Of a stretch of DNA of 64,000 nucleotides, positions 9,901 through 18,309 are shown piece by piece (the first letter of the stretch is position 1; each line of letters begins with the position of its first letter). The DNA comes from an uncultured Lachnospiraceae bacterium (GTDB lineage Bacteria; Bacillota; Clostridia; Lachnospirales; Lachnospiraceae). The stretch spans positions 1 to 64,000 of the forward strand of contig CACZFF010000019.1 of the NCBI GenBank assembly GCA_902780385.1. Direction: 5' to 3'. Both the position numbers and the translations under genes were made by a program. A model generated the notes under the pieces. That model saw nothing but the letters and a program-made list of their open reading frames with translations. It was not told the origin of the DNA and searched no databases.

Positions 9901-12900
9901 CACCTCCGCAGACTACCACAAAGCCGGAAGATCCCAAATGGAAGGGATATACATTTACCGGATGGAATACAAGTCCGGATGGCAGCGGGGAAGACTGGCT
10001 GAAGGTTGAAAGCCGCACATTTGATGAAGACGGTAATCTGATAGATGTTCAATATTCTGTCAATAAATTCGGTGAACCGTTGGATGACGATGTTCTTCTG
10101 TATGCACAGTGGGAGCCGGATGATAACTTCTATCGAATTGCTTACTGGAGACAGAAAGAGACTGACGCAGTAGATGCAGATGACAGTGAAAAGAAATATG
10201 ATTTTTATGGATACCGTGAAATCAGTACAAATATCAAGACCGGAGATGTAGTAAGCGCTTCTGCGAATGATCAGAATATGACCTGGGTGGCACAGCATCT
10301 CGGTAAAACGCTGGGGGATGAGAATAAATTCAGTTTTAATGAGAACAGATCCGATACCGGCACGAAAACTGTAGCAGGAGATGGGAGTACGGTCCTGAAT
10401 ATGTATTTTGACCGTGCAGTAATGGAGTTTATTTTTAATCAGAATTTTCCGGGCTATACAGAAACGGAAGATATCTCAGGGGATGTTTACGGTTATGTAG
10501 ACGGTCAGTATGTGTTGTTGACAAAGGGTGACCCGGTAACTACGTACACATATACCATGCAGTATACTTATACGCCGAGTTTGCTTCACGAGAACAATAG
10601 ATATGGATTGGTTGACGGTGAGTATGTGGCTTTAACAAGAGATAGTTACGTATCTATTGACGGAGGTCAGACAGCCTATACCGGGCGAAGATACAGCGTA
10701 ACCACAGATAATAACGGAACACAATATGGAGTTGTAAACGGACAAGTTGTTCAATTGACCAGACAGGGAAGTACCGGCTGTGGAGGTAGTGGGTATTATT
10801 GGACATACGGTAACAATCAGACGTATAACGGACAGCGTTACAGGCAGGACAATAATGGCAGCTATGGTTTCGGCGGTGGCGAAATGCAGACGATCGAAAC
10901 TATCTATGAATATAGTTATGGCGGAAATACATATACAGGTACCAGATATATGAGAAACAATGGCGGGAATGTCTATACCGGAATACGATATTCCGGTGTG
11001 AACGGTGCCCCGGTCGAAGATCATACCGGTACGCAGTATGGAATTGACAGTAACGGAGGGTTCGTTCCCTTAAATCGGGAGAGTGAAACGGATTATTCTT
11101 TCTCATATAAAGATTCCGAAGATACAGTTCACCAGTATCAAGGGACTTTGTATAAACAGGACATGATCAACACGCTGCGGGGACTCTATGGTTCGCAGAT
11201 GAAGCCAGGGGAATGGCCGACGAACTATTTCTGGCAGTTTGCGAACTACAGGGCAAATTCTTACAGCAGCACCAACAACAGGACTACTTTGAATGCAGCA
11301 TGGACATCCTATAACATTTCTACAAATGCTTATGAGTATAATCGCGGAACAGCACCTTATACCACATGGCATCTTTACAGTACGAATCATAGCGGAAATG
11401 TGAATATAGTATACTGGCGTCAGAATGCGGATGGTAACTATGTGAGCGACGATGCTGTTAGGACTACCGGTGCAAATAATGGCACTTTGACGATAGGGAA
11501 CAACAAATTTTATGCATTCACTATGCTGGGTTATGAATATGGAGGAACCGGTGGAACTCCAAACTCAAGCGGTAACACCGGAGACTATGGATGGCATGAT
11601 CTATCGAACGGAGTTGATACATCTCTGACGATGCGCTCCGGATATGGGGACATCAACATTTATTATCAACGTGATAAATTCAATGTAACCTTCCAGTCTA
11701 ATGACGCAGACAGTACGGTCCGCAATTATCCGGATAAAGTATTGTATGAGAAGAACCTTGATTTCCTAAAGGACTGGTACACGCCAGAGGAATCTGACGG
11801 CAAAGACGGGTATTACTTCGTCGGCTGGTATTCGGACGCAAACTTTACTAAGCCGTTTGACTTTGAAAACGAGGAGATGCCTCATAATGATCTTGTGCTT
11901 TATGGCAGATGGGATACTTATCGCGTGCGTGTTGTCCTTGTACCAACGAAGGCTAATGCGCACAATGATGAAGTGTACTTTCCTAACGATCAGGCATTGT
12001 CTTTCCGTGTAGACTATAACAATACAATCAGTGATGCGAATATTAACACAACGGTTGCGGAGAGGACGGGCTATAAGCTTGTAGGGTGGTATACAACACC
12101 GGATTTCAGGGATGGAACAGAATGGAGCTTTGATACGCAGATCAATTCCAGGGTAAATGCGATCAATATGCATTACCAGCAGTCAGAAGACTGGGAGAAC
12201 AACACATATGGCGACAATGACGGCAAGCACGACGATGTGGAAGGTATTCTGAAGTTGTATGCCAAGTGGCAGTTTGATTTTAACGAGGATGATCTGTTCA
12301 TAGAGTATGAAGTTCCGGAGACTTATGTCAAACGTGATGCGCTGGGGAACATTCTAACAGTTATTCCGCAGGATACAAAAAAATATACTTATTCTCCTTC
12401 CGGCACTGCGATCAGTGCACAGATTGAAAATGAACCTGAAAACTATATTGATGCTTTTACATTCTCAAAATGGGAATTGCTTGACAGCGCTAATGTAGAA
12501 ACAGGGACATTGTTCGGGGCAAATGATACGATTGATAACAGCAATATAAATCCTTATGTTCAGTTCCGCGAAGTGCAGGATGATACCGGACAGACCCGGA
12601 CTATGAAGGTCATTGTTCTTCGAGCAACCTTTACAAAGAATAATAACAATAAGGGTACGGTCGTCACGTTCGATGGAAATGGCGGCTGTACGGCAGACAA
12701 TGCCAGTGCGACCCGCTCCCTGACGATCAGGGTGAATGAAGATTTCACAATTCCCGGAGAAACAGGAACGAACGCATTCGTGCGGGAAGGATATGATCTT
12801 ATAGGATGGTCATTTGATCAGACAACTACTCCGGAGCAGTTCCATGAGGCTGTAACTCAAGTCGGGGATTCCACACCAGAAGAACGTCAGGAGTTGGCAA

Positions 12901-13862
12901 AGCTTGGATTATTTGAAATCAACGAGAATGTTGCAGCTGATAATTTGAAACTTTCAGACGACAACAACTGGGATCCGCTTGAAAACACGATCTATGCAGT
13001 TTGGGAGCCGCATCGGTTTACAGTGAAAATCACAAAAACTGTTGACGGCGAAGAAATGAGTGAGAGAGCGTTTTCATTTGCAACAACCGGACTAAGAGAC
13101 GAATATTCCCAGTTTACACTGGTGAATAAGGAAAGCAAAAGTCTTGCTGAGATACCGTACGGAACCATATTCTCCCTCACGGAAACACCATTTGCTGGTT
13201 ACACTATTCAAAACGTAGAGGCGAAACAGACGAGCGATGCAAACGGGGTCTTATTGGATACGCCTATTAACCTGCAAGGGCAGGATGGTAAGGAGTATGA
13301 GGCAAAAGGCAATATTGAAATAACGTATACTAACAAGGCGACTGCGGTACCGCTTATACTGAAGAAAGTGGGTTATAATAATACTGACGGCAGCGTTGAG
13401 GACTATGACTTGCAGGGAGCGACATTTACCGTTTATACTACCGAAGAAGGAAATGAAATTGCTAAAGATAAAAATGGAGTTGAATTGAAAAATCTTACTT
13501 CCGGAGCAGATGGTGTTTTCTTTAACGGTATGCTTAATACGGGGACTTATTACCTTTATGAGTCAGTTGTTCCTGATGGATATTATGCCCCTCTTGGAAG
13601 GTTCAGACTTGATGTCGGACAGGATTCGACTACGCTCACTACTACCTGGGACACCGGTTCACCGAATGCTTCGGCCGGCATTGTTACTGAAAGTACAGAT
13701 GCCGGTACCGGACTTAAGACTTACACGGTATCAATACGTAATACGGCAGGAATTAAGCTCCCTTCAACCGGTGGAAGGGGAACAAAAAACTACTATATTA
13801 CAGGGTTTCTGCTGATTGGGCTTGCTATTATTCTTCTCAGGCGAAATAGAATAGTACAATAA
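6930..13862 (+). CDS. Giant LPxTG-anchored adhesin with InlB-type repeats
   Basis: Surface protein of 2310 residues. The ATG at 6930 is preferred over the in-frame TTG at 6912 because GGAAGGG (6914-6920) sits 9 bases before it. The N-terminus is basic, then a hydrophobic signal segment, then His/Cys clusters (HQHDDSC, HHHTEAC, HTHSGKC) that could bind metal. The next 400 residues or so are homologous to the VWA adhesin. The central part carries several InlB/Listeria-Bacteroides-type repeats (TGWNTSPDGSG, FVGWYSDANFTKPF, LIGWSFD) and a Tyr/Gly-rich repeat region with YTGxRY motifs near residues 1245-1420. A Cna-B/SpaA-like domain precedes LPSTGG (about 2277), a hydrophobic span and an RR tail. 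It should be covalently anchored to peptidoglycan by a sortase, none of which is in this window. Function is inferred as adhesion. Confidence 0.87.
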   Translation: MQALLRKIRRILQDRRTRRFIARVVTSLAAIVVFVTTYALILPAITLEKTAVCGIEEHQHDDSCYEERLVCELEESDEHHHTEACYEKVLVCGKEVHTHSGKCYEEVDSINVNVEADSSDNTGDNTAGRLSDLSSAESSAEETGSIEPEMSDSNAAAEEAQPDSYVPELDSLDMETLLNSHSGFYYFHAGEGEEILADSAEIIDWKKVKEETTLAPTDLVRMYLAYTIPAGSLNETNPSARYRLPDSLHLSDEQIKAMNQYENGIAAGYRDSRSSSGKDEQDKEKGNYKKYLDYLGAEAVEGDRRPDELLKEGAQEFISAVVRAENVYDDKGNYLGQDLIFTFVPYSIEKNQDSYDADMTLISAGEEITGWFVCDFRLDQIDWEQDEDNREEDRIREDSFEEIASVIFAKEDQDKEIPEIRRVLRMTGGISEAGEIEEAGKIDGTSETEEAGKISETGEKEEAIETRDGASAGSGTDAQISTRVITADGSDYLITVTYGSEAEIPQGAELAVRELLPGTEEYDQHLQAVEEKIHSENSEDDSAALAARFFDITILSDGVEIQPSAPVDVRIELTEKIGEDLQVFHFDDEGDEVETLQTVQTLQTEEQAPETRDSMVQFSTESFSVFAIVGTVIEKNVLTSDGHNYKVTVTYGPETEIPEKADLAVEEITEDSSVYGTYVSGTENVLGMEEGSAGYMRLFDIKIVDKDDPGVKYQPAEGTRVEVRIELADAQDRKALSVVHFADEDDEGNVVDADVNGKNVSFEADGFSIYVVAEDNYTRLIYRFHDVDDSVISTQYVKKYIEPDTEQTVYEKLYDPGLVPEYGQRLVGWAYSADETDAAKIYQLSDLDNHTIQKMDAPGFVDETIVDVYAIMDEAWYLRYMDVDENGTVKILKTVRIPKDADNKQVDINYVAMLPDGTHYEGWYDPVESEKYSEHLYEGDHEIYDTIELNKHLDLYLKVDNRVWLVYDANAGGAGSGASYTPPQMLYTNTTPPQTTTKPEDPKWKGYTFTGWNTSPDGSGEDWLKVESRTFDEDGNLIDVQYSVNKFGEPLDDDVLLYAQWEPDDNFYRIAYWRQKETDAVDADDSEKKYDFYGYREISTNIKTGDVVSASANDQNMTWVAQHLGKTLGDENKFSFNENRSDTGTKTVAGDGSTVLNMYFDRAVMEFIFNQNFPGYTETEDISGDVYGYVDGQYVLLTKGDPVTTYTYTMQYTYTPSLLHENNRYGLVDGEYVALTRDSYVSIDGGQTAYTGRRYSVTTDNNGTQYGVVNGQVVQLTRQGSTGCGGSGYYWTYGNNQTYNGQRYRQDNNGSYGFGGGEMQTIETIYEYSYGGNTYTGTRYMRNNGGNVYTGIRYSGVNGAPVEDHTGTQYGIDSNGGFVPLNRESETDYSFSYKDSEDTVHQYQGTLYKQDMINTLRGLYGSQMKPGEWPTNYFWQFANYRANSYSSTNNRTTLNAAWTSYNISTNAYEYNRGTAPYTTWHLYSTNHSGNVNIVYWRQNADGNYVSDDAVRTTGANNGTLTIGNNKFYAFTMLGYEYGGTGGTPNSSGNTGDYGWHDLSNGVDTSLTMRSGYGDINIYYQRDKFNVTFQSNDADSTVRNYPDKVLYEKNLDFLKDWYTPEESDGKDGYYFVGWYSDANFTKPFDFENEEMPHNDLVLYGRWDTYRVRVVLVPTKANAHNDEVYFPNDQALSFRVDYNNTISDANINTTVAERTGYKLVGWYTTPDFRDGTEWSFDTQINSRVNAINMHYQQSEDWENNTYGDNDGKHDDVEGILKLYAKWQFDFNEDDLFIEYEVPETYVKRDALGNILTVIPQDTKKYTYSPSGTAISAQIENEPENYIDAFTFSKWELLDSANVETGTLFGANDTIDNSNINPYVQFREVQDDTGQTRTMKVIVLRATFTKNNNNKGTVVTFDGNGGCTADNASATRSLTIRVNEDFTIPGETGTNAFVREGYDLIGWSFDQTTTPEQFHEAVTQVGDSTPEERQELAKLGLFEINENVAADNLKLSDDNNWDPLENTIYAVWEPHRFTVKITKTVDGEEMSERAFSFATTGLRDEYSQFTLVNKESKSLAEIPYGTIFSLTETPFAGYTIQNVEAKQTSDANGVLLDTPINLQGQDGKEYEAKGNIEITYTNKATAVPLILKKVGYNNTDGSVEDYDLQGATFTVYTTEEGNEIAKDKNGVELKNLTSGADGVFFNGMLNTGTYYLYESVVPDGYYAPLGRFRLDVGQDSTTLTTTWDTGSPNASAGIVTESTDAGTGLKTYTVSIRNTAGIKLPSTGGRGTKNYYITGFLLIGLAIILLRRNRIVQ

Positions 13863-13872
13863 TAATCTGTAT

Positions 13873-13910
13873 GAGCTGCATCCGATAATTATATCGGTGC
13901 AGCTCGTTTT
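13873..13910 (+). terminator. Terminator after the InlB-repeat adhesin
   Basis: GAGCTGCA and CCGAT pair with ATCGG and TGCAGCTC around an AATTAT-type loop; the stem is followed by GTTTT. The Lgt-like gene begins 22 bases downstream, so read-through is possible. Confidence 0.75.
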
Positions 13911-13931
13911 AAAGACACAGGAGGAATTTAC

Positions 13932-14693
13932 GTGCTGCAGTATATTTATATTTTGGGAATTCCTATAAACATGTATAAGCTTTTCTTTTATCTGGCGCTT
14001 GCCAGTGTGCCGGTGATGCTGTTTGCGCTAAGAAAAGAGTTTCAATTCAATAAACGTCAGGCAGCTCTATATAGCACCATAACTTTGGTATTCGGCTTGA
14101 TTGCTGCCTGGCTGACGGCTTCCCTGAAAAGAGTGATGCTTGGCATTGCAAGTGGAGGACTGTATACAGATACAGAGAGACTCCGCAATTATGGGATTCC
14201 ACTTTTCCTGCCGTTTTTTCTTTTGATATATTGTTATTGTTTCAAGAATGATTTTAAAAAATTGACAGATTATATTGCACCGTGTGTTTATAGTGTAATG
14301 ACTATCGTGAAGATTGGATGTACATTTTGGGGATGCTGTTATGGAGAACCGGATGAACATGGTATATGGAATAGTATGCTTGAATGCAAGACTTTTCCAG
14401 TGCAGCTTTATGACGCGATTTCTTCTCTTTTTATCGTAATTGTTTGTTTAATGTTGCTATATAAAATTCATAAAGAACATCCAGGATATATTTATCCTAT
14501 AGGCGGAATGTTATTTTCTCTGACGAAAGGGTTTTGGGAATCGTTCCGTGTTCATGAATCCCTGTATGAACGCTCTTATTTGGGGACAGGCTATACATTA
14601 TGGCAATACTGGCTTTTTATTTTATTTATTGAATGTTTTTTATGGTTGGTGTTGATAGTGTACAGGGAAAAGAAATATGGGGTGATCTCATAA
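13932..14693 (+). CDS. Divergent prolipoprotein diacylglyceryl transferase (Lgt)-like membrane protein
   Basis: A polytopic membrane protein of 253 residues with about seven hydrophobic segments. The order of motifs recalls Lgt, which transfers diacylglycerol from phosphatidylglycerol to the lipobox cysteine of prolipoproteins. KIGCTFWGCCYGEP stands where Lgt has its RIGNF...NGE..G signature, followed by FPVQLYDA and ESFRVHE. The double cysteine and the loss of the canonical Asn/Glu positions mark it as a divergent subfamily, so catalysis is not assured. The GTG start at 13932 is supported by AGGAGG ending about 8 bases upstream. It lies just after the second giant adhesin and is probably reached by read-through or a weak local promoter. 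The housekeeping lgt is presumably elsewhere. It may modify a surface lipid or protein partner of the adhesin; that is inference. Confidence 0.65.
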   Translation: MLQYIYILGIPINMYKLFFYLALASVPVMLFALRKEFQFNKRQAALYSTITLVFGLIAAWLTASLKRVMLGIASGGLYTDTERLRNYGIPLFLPFFLLIYCYCFKNDFKKLTDYIAPCVYSVMTIVKIGCTFWGCCYGEPDEHGIWNSMLECKTFPVQLYDAISSLFIVIVCLMLLYKIHKEHPGYIYPIGGMLFSLTKGFWESFRVHESLYERSYLGTGYTLWQYWLFILFIECFLWLVLIVYREKKYGVIS

Positions 14694-14811
14694 TCTATTT
14701 TGATTACTCGTGATTACTCCTCAGAGCTTGTTGAAAAAACTTCTGAAAAAGAGTAAAATAATATGCTGTTTGCATACGAATGATTTGCAGTGGCCTTGTA
14801 GATGGATGAGC

Positions 14812-14829
14812 AGGCTGATACCAGCCTGT
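14812..14829. other. Small hairpin in the hisS upstream region
   Basis: CAGGCTG and CAGCCTG form a 7-bp stem around ATAC, without a T-run. No T-box consensus is visible between 14694 and 14944. Confidence 0.25.
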
Positions 14830-14944
14830 CTGCTGTATGGCGACACTGCCGTTTACTGCATTGATAACCGCATTGATAACTGCTTCGATTATGAAATGCG
14901 CTGATAATTGCCGATAATAGTAAAAGACAAAAGAGAGGAAGCTT

Positions 14945-16204
14945 ATGGCACTGATCAAGAAGCCTGTCACAGGCATGAAGGACATTATGCCCGAGGAAAT
15001 GGAGATCCGCGATTACGCGATTTCCGTAATCAAAAAGACTTACGCGGAATTCGGCTTTTCTTCTATTGAAACTCCCTGCGTGGAAAATATCGCCAACCTG
15101 ACCAGCAAGCAGGGCGGCGACAACGAGAAGCTGATTTTCAAGATTCTCAAGCGCGGCGAGAAGCTCAAGATCGACACTGCGAAATCCGAGGAGGATCTGG
15201 TGGACGGAGGCCTGCGCTACGACCTGACTGTTCCGCTGGTGCGCTATTATTCCAACCACGCCAATGAGCTCCCCATGCCTTTCAAGGCACTGCAGATGGG
15301 TAATGTCTGGCGCGCGGACCGTCCCCAGAAGGGCCGCTATCGCCAGTTTATGCAGTGCGACATCGACATCATCGGTGAGGCGACCAACCTGGCTGAGATC
15401 GAACTGATCCTCGCGACCACAACAACACTGGGAAGGCTGGGCTTCAAGGGCTTCCAGATCCGCATCAATGACCGACGGATCCTGGCTGCCATGGCAGCTG
15501 CCTGCGGTTTCCCCGAAGACCGCTTCGGCGAGGTCTTCATCATCCTTGACAAGATGGACAAGATCGGCATGGATGGTGCGGCAAAGGAACTGGTGGAGAG
15601 CGGCTTCACACAGGAGAGTACCGACGCCTACATCGGTCTGTTCAAGGGCCTTGAGGAAGCGGAAGACCAGCTGGCTTACCTGGAAGACAAGCTTGCAGCA
15701 GTAATCGCACCCCAGGTGATCCCGGATCTGCGCACTGTCATCGAGAGCGTGGACGGTGTCAAAGAGGCTGATTTCCGCATCGTCTTTGATCCCACCATCG
15801 TGCGCGGCATGGGCTATTATACCGGTACTATTTTTGAGATTGCCATGCCGGAGCTGGGCATCAGCTGCGGAGGCGGAGGCCGTTATGACGCCATGGTCGG
15901 CAAATTTACCGGCAAGGACGTCCCCGCCTGCGGTTTCTCCATCGGCTTCGAGCGTATCATCCTGATCCTCATGGAGCAGGGCTTCAAGATTCCCGGCAGC
16001 CCTTCCAAGGTGGCTTTCCTCCTTGAGAAGAATCTGCCTGCGGACCGTATGAAGGAAGCTATGCAGAGGGCTCAGCAGGAGCGCGCCAATGGCAGACAGG
16101 TCCTGCTGGCCAGAATGGCCAAGAACAAGAAATTCCAGAAGCAGCAGCTCAAGGACCGCGGCTACGAGGAATTTGAAGAGTTTTACACTAATCCGCTTAA
16201 ATGA
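14945..16204 (+). CDS. hisS: Histidyl-tRNA synthetase
   Basis: Class II aminoacyl-tRNA synthetase that charges tRNA-His in the cytoplasm. The 419 residues begin with the typical KPVTGMKDIMPEE, and carry the class II core, the HisA-type motif RGMGYYTGTIFEI (about residues 290-302), and the glycine-rich GGGGRYDAMVGKF (about 310-322). The C-terminal anticodon-binding part is shorter and Lys-rich (ARMAKNKKFQKQQLKDRG) compared with the E. coli enzyme, as in a divergent clostridial subgroup. The ATG follows GAGAGGAAG with 5-6 bases spacing. aspS follows 108 bases downstream, the usual hisS-aspS pairing in Firmicutes. Codon use is strongly biased toward C- and G-ending codons, as in highly expressed genes. 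Confidence 0.95.
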   Translation: MALIKKPVTGMKDIMPEEMEIRDYAISVIKKTYAEFGFSSIETPCVENIANLTSKQGGDNEKLIFKILKRGEKLKIDTAKSEEDLVDGGLRYDLTVPLVRYYSNHANELPMPFKALQMGNVWRADRPQKGRYRQFMQCDIDIIGEATNLAEIELILATTTTLGRLGFKGFQIRINDRRILAAMAAACGFPEDRFGEVFIILDKMDKIGMDGAAKELVESGFTQESTDAYIGLFKGLEEAEDQLAYLEDKLAAVIAPQVIPDLRTVIESVDGVKEADFRIVFDPTIVRGMGYYTGTIFEIAMPELGISCGGGGRYDAMVGKFTGKDVPACGFSIGFERIILILMEQGFKIPGSPSKVAFLLEKNLPADRMKEAMQRAQQERANGRQVLLARMAKNKKFQKQQLKDRGYEEFEEFYTNPLK

Positions 16205-16312
16205 TTAATTAATGGGATGCGGGGAACGGTTCTGACTGCCTCTTTTGAAAAATGAAAGGGTCAGACGGAAACCCCACCCGGAGACTGATAGAAAGGAACG
16301 ATAAATACAGTT

Positions 16313-18106
16313 ATGGCAGAATCGATGAAAGGACTGCACCGGACATGCCGGTGCGCCGAACTGACAGAAGAGTATGTTGGAAAGACAGTGACAGTGATGG
16401 GATGGGTCGCCAAGCAGAGAAACAAGGGCGGCATCGTCTTTGTGGATCTTCGCGACAGGAGCGGCCTGATCCAGCTGATCTATGAAGAAGCGGACTGCGG
16501 CGAGGAGAACTTCCGCAAGGCAGAGAAGATGCGCGCGGAGTTCGTCGTGGCAGCGACAGGAACAGTCACCCTGCGAAGCGGCGCCGTCAACCCAAACCTT
16601 CCTACAGGCACGATCGAGGTTCGTGTCACGGACACCAGGATCCTGTCCGAGTCCGAGACACCGCCTTTCCATATTGTAGAGAACAGCAACACCAAGGAAG
16701 AGCTTCGTCTTCAGTACAGAAGCCTTGATCTGCGCAGGCCCGACATGCAGCGCAAGCTTATGCTCCGCAGCCGCATTGTACAGGATATGCGCACCTTTAT
16801 GGACAAAGAGGGCTTCCTCGAGATCGAGACGCCTATTCTCTGCAAGTCCACGCCCGAAGGCGCCCGCGATTATCTGGTGCCCAGCCGCGTAAAGCCCGGC
16901 ACTTTCTATGCACTGCCTCAGTCTCCCCAGCTTTTTAAGCAGCTGCTCATGTGCTCCGGCTACGACAGATATTTCCAGATCGCAAGGTGCTTCCGCGATG
17001 AGGATCTTCGCGCGGACCGTCAGCCCGAGTTCACCCAGGCGGATATGGAGCTTTCCTTCGTGGATATCGATGATGTGATCGATGTCAACGAGCGCCTGAT
17101 CGAGTATGTGGTGGAGCGCGCCATTGGACTGCATGTCCAGCGTCCTTTCCCCCGCATGAAGTGGATCGACGCCATGAATGATTACGGTTCGGACAAGCCC
17201 GACACCCGCTTCGGCATGAAGCTGGTGGAGGTCACCGACCTTGTAAAGGACTGCGGTTTCGGCGTCTTTGCCGATGCAGCTTCCAAAAAAGGCTGGAGCG
17301 TCCGCGGTATCAACGCCAAGGGTCAGGGCGGCATGGGCCGCAAGCAGATCGACAAGATCGTCGAGATGGCACGCGGCAACGGTGCCAAGGGCCTTCCCTA
17401 CATTCAGATCAAGGAAGACGGCTCCGTCAAATGCTCTTTCGCCAAATTTGTCTCCGAGGAGGAGATTCAGGCACTGGTCAGCCGTATGGGCGGCGAGGCC
17501 GGCGACCTTCTCTTCTTTGCGGCGGACAAAAACGGTATCGTCTGGAATGTCCTGGGTGCCCTGCGCCTGAAACTGGGCGAGGATCTGGGTCTCATCGACC
17601 ACAATCAGTTCAATTTCCTCTGGGTCGTGGACTTCCCGCTTCTTGAGTGGTCCGAGGAGGAAAACCGCTTCGTGGCCATGCACCATCCCTTCACCATGCC
17701 CGTGGAAGAGGATTGGGAGCGTATCGATACTGATCCCGGCAGTGTCCGCGCAAAAGCCTATGACATCGTCCTCAACGGTGTTGAGCTGGGCGGCGGCAGT
17801 GTCCGTATCCACCAGAGCGACATCCAGGAGAAGATGTTCGAGGTCATCGGACTCTCCAAAGAGGAAGCCAATGAGAAATTCGGTTTCCTGCTCACTGCCT
17901 TCAAATACGGTGTTCCGCCTCACGCAGGACTGGCCTACGGCGTCGACCGTTTCGTCATGCTCCTGACCGGTGCGGACAGCATCCGTGAAGTCATCGCCTT
18001 CCCCAAGAACAAGGATGCTGCAGACCTCATGAGCGGGGCTCCCGATGTCGTCGATCCCGTACAGCTCACCGATCTGCACATCGCAGTGGAAAAGGAAGAG
18101 GAATAA
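16313..18106 (+). CDS. aspS: Aspartyl-tRNA synthetase
   Basis: Class II synthetase that charges tRNA-Asp. At 597 residues it has the full bacterial architecture. An N-terminal OB-fold anticodon-binding domain (VMGWVAKQRNKGGIVFVDLR) comes first, then the catalytic core with QSPQLFKQLLM and FRDEDLRADRQPEFTQ (about residues 200-245). The bacterial GAD insertion lies in the middle, and motif 3 near the C-terminus reads GLAYGVDRFVMLLTG. It starts MAESMKGLHRTC at ATG 16313; the nearest purine-rich site, GAAAGGAACG, is rather far upstream (about 14 bases). It is probably co-transcribed with hisS and ends at a strong shared terminator facing the convergent phosphopantetheinyl transferase gene. Whether it is discriminating or non-discriminating cannot be settled from sequence alone. 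Confidence 0.96.
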   Translation: MAESMKGLHRTCRCAELTEEYVGKTVTVMGWVAKQRNKGGIVFVDLRDRSGLIQLIYEEADCGEENFRKAEKMRAEFVVAATGTVTLRSGAVNPNLPTGTIEVRVTDTRILSESETPPFHIVENSNTKEELRLQYRSLDLRRPDMQRKLMLRSRIVQDMRTFMDKEGFLEIETPILCKSTPEGARDYLVPSRVKPGTFYALPQSPQLFKQLLMCSGYDRYFQIARCFRDEDLRADRQPEFTQADMELSFVDIDDVIDVNERLIEYVVERAIGLHVQRPFPRMKWIDAMNDYGSDKPDTRFGMKLVEVTDLVKDCGFGVFADAASKKGWSVRGINAKGQGGMGRKQIDKIVEMARGNGAKGLPYIQIKEDGSVKCSFAKFVSEEEIQALVSRMGGEAGDLLFFAADKNGIVWNVLGALRLKLGEDLGLIDHNQFNFLWVVDFPLLEWSEEENRFVAMHHPFTMPVEEDWERIDTDPGSVRAKAYDIVLNGVELGGGSVRIHQSDIQEKMFEVIGLSKEEANEKFGFLLTAFKYGVPPHAGLAYGVDRFVMLLTGADSIREVIAFPKNKDAADLMSGAPDVVDPVQLTDLHIAVEKEEE

Positions 18107-18230
18107 AAGCGGATTTTTCCTCAGCTCCTGAAGGCTGAATAAATCGGTATGAGTATCACGTATTTATGAGCAGCACATTTCAATAAGTATTTCAAAAAGT
18201 ATTACGTATAATAAGTATTATGTATAATGA

Positions 18231-18287
18231 AAAAACTGCCGCAGCAGATGTCCGGACCGTAATCGGGACATAAGCCGCGGCAGTTTT
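18231..18287. terminator. Bidirectional terminator between aspS and the convergent PPTase gene
   Basis: AAAAACTGCCGC pairs with GCGGCAGTTTTT, enclosing an inner hairpin (ATGTCC with GGGACAT). A-tract and T-tract flanks allow it to serve both strands. Confidence 0.85.
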
Positions 18288-18309
18288 TGATTCAGAAAAC
18301 AAGAGGCAA

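Noticed and set aside
14694-16312. T-box leaders for hisS or aspS
   Set aside because: No T-box consensus sequence or specifier stem-loop arrangement could be found.
16205-18079. 624-codon minus-strand open frame opposite aspS
   Set aside because: Shadow of aspS; the plus-strand protein has every aspartyl-tRNA synthetase motif.
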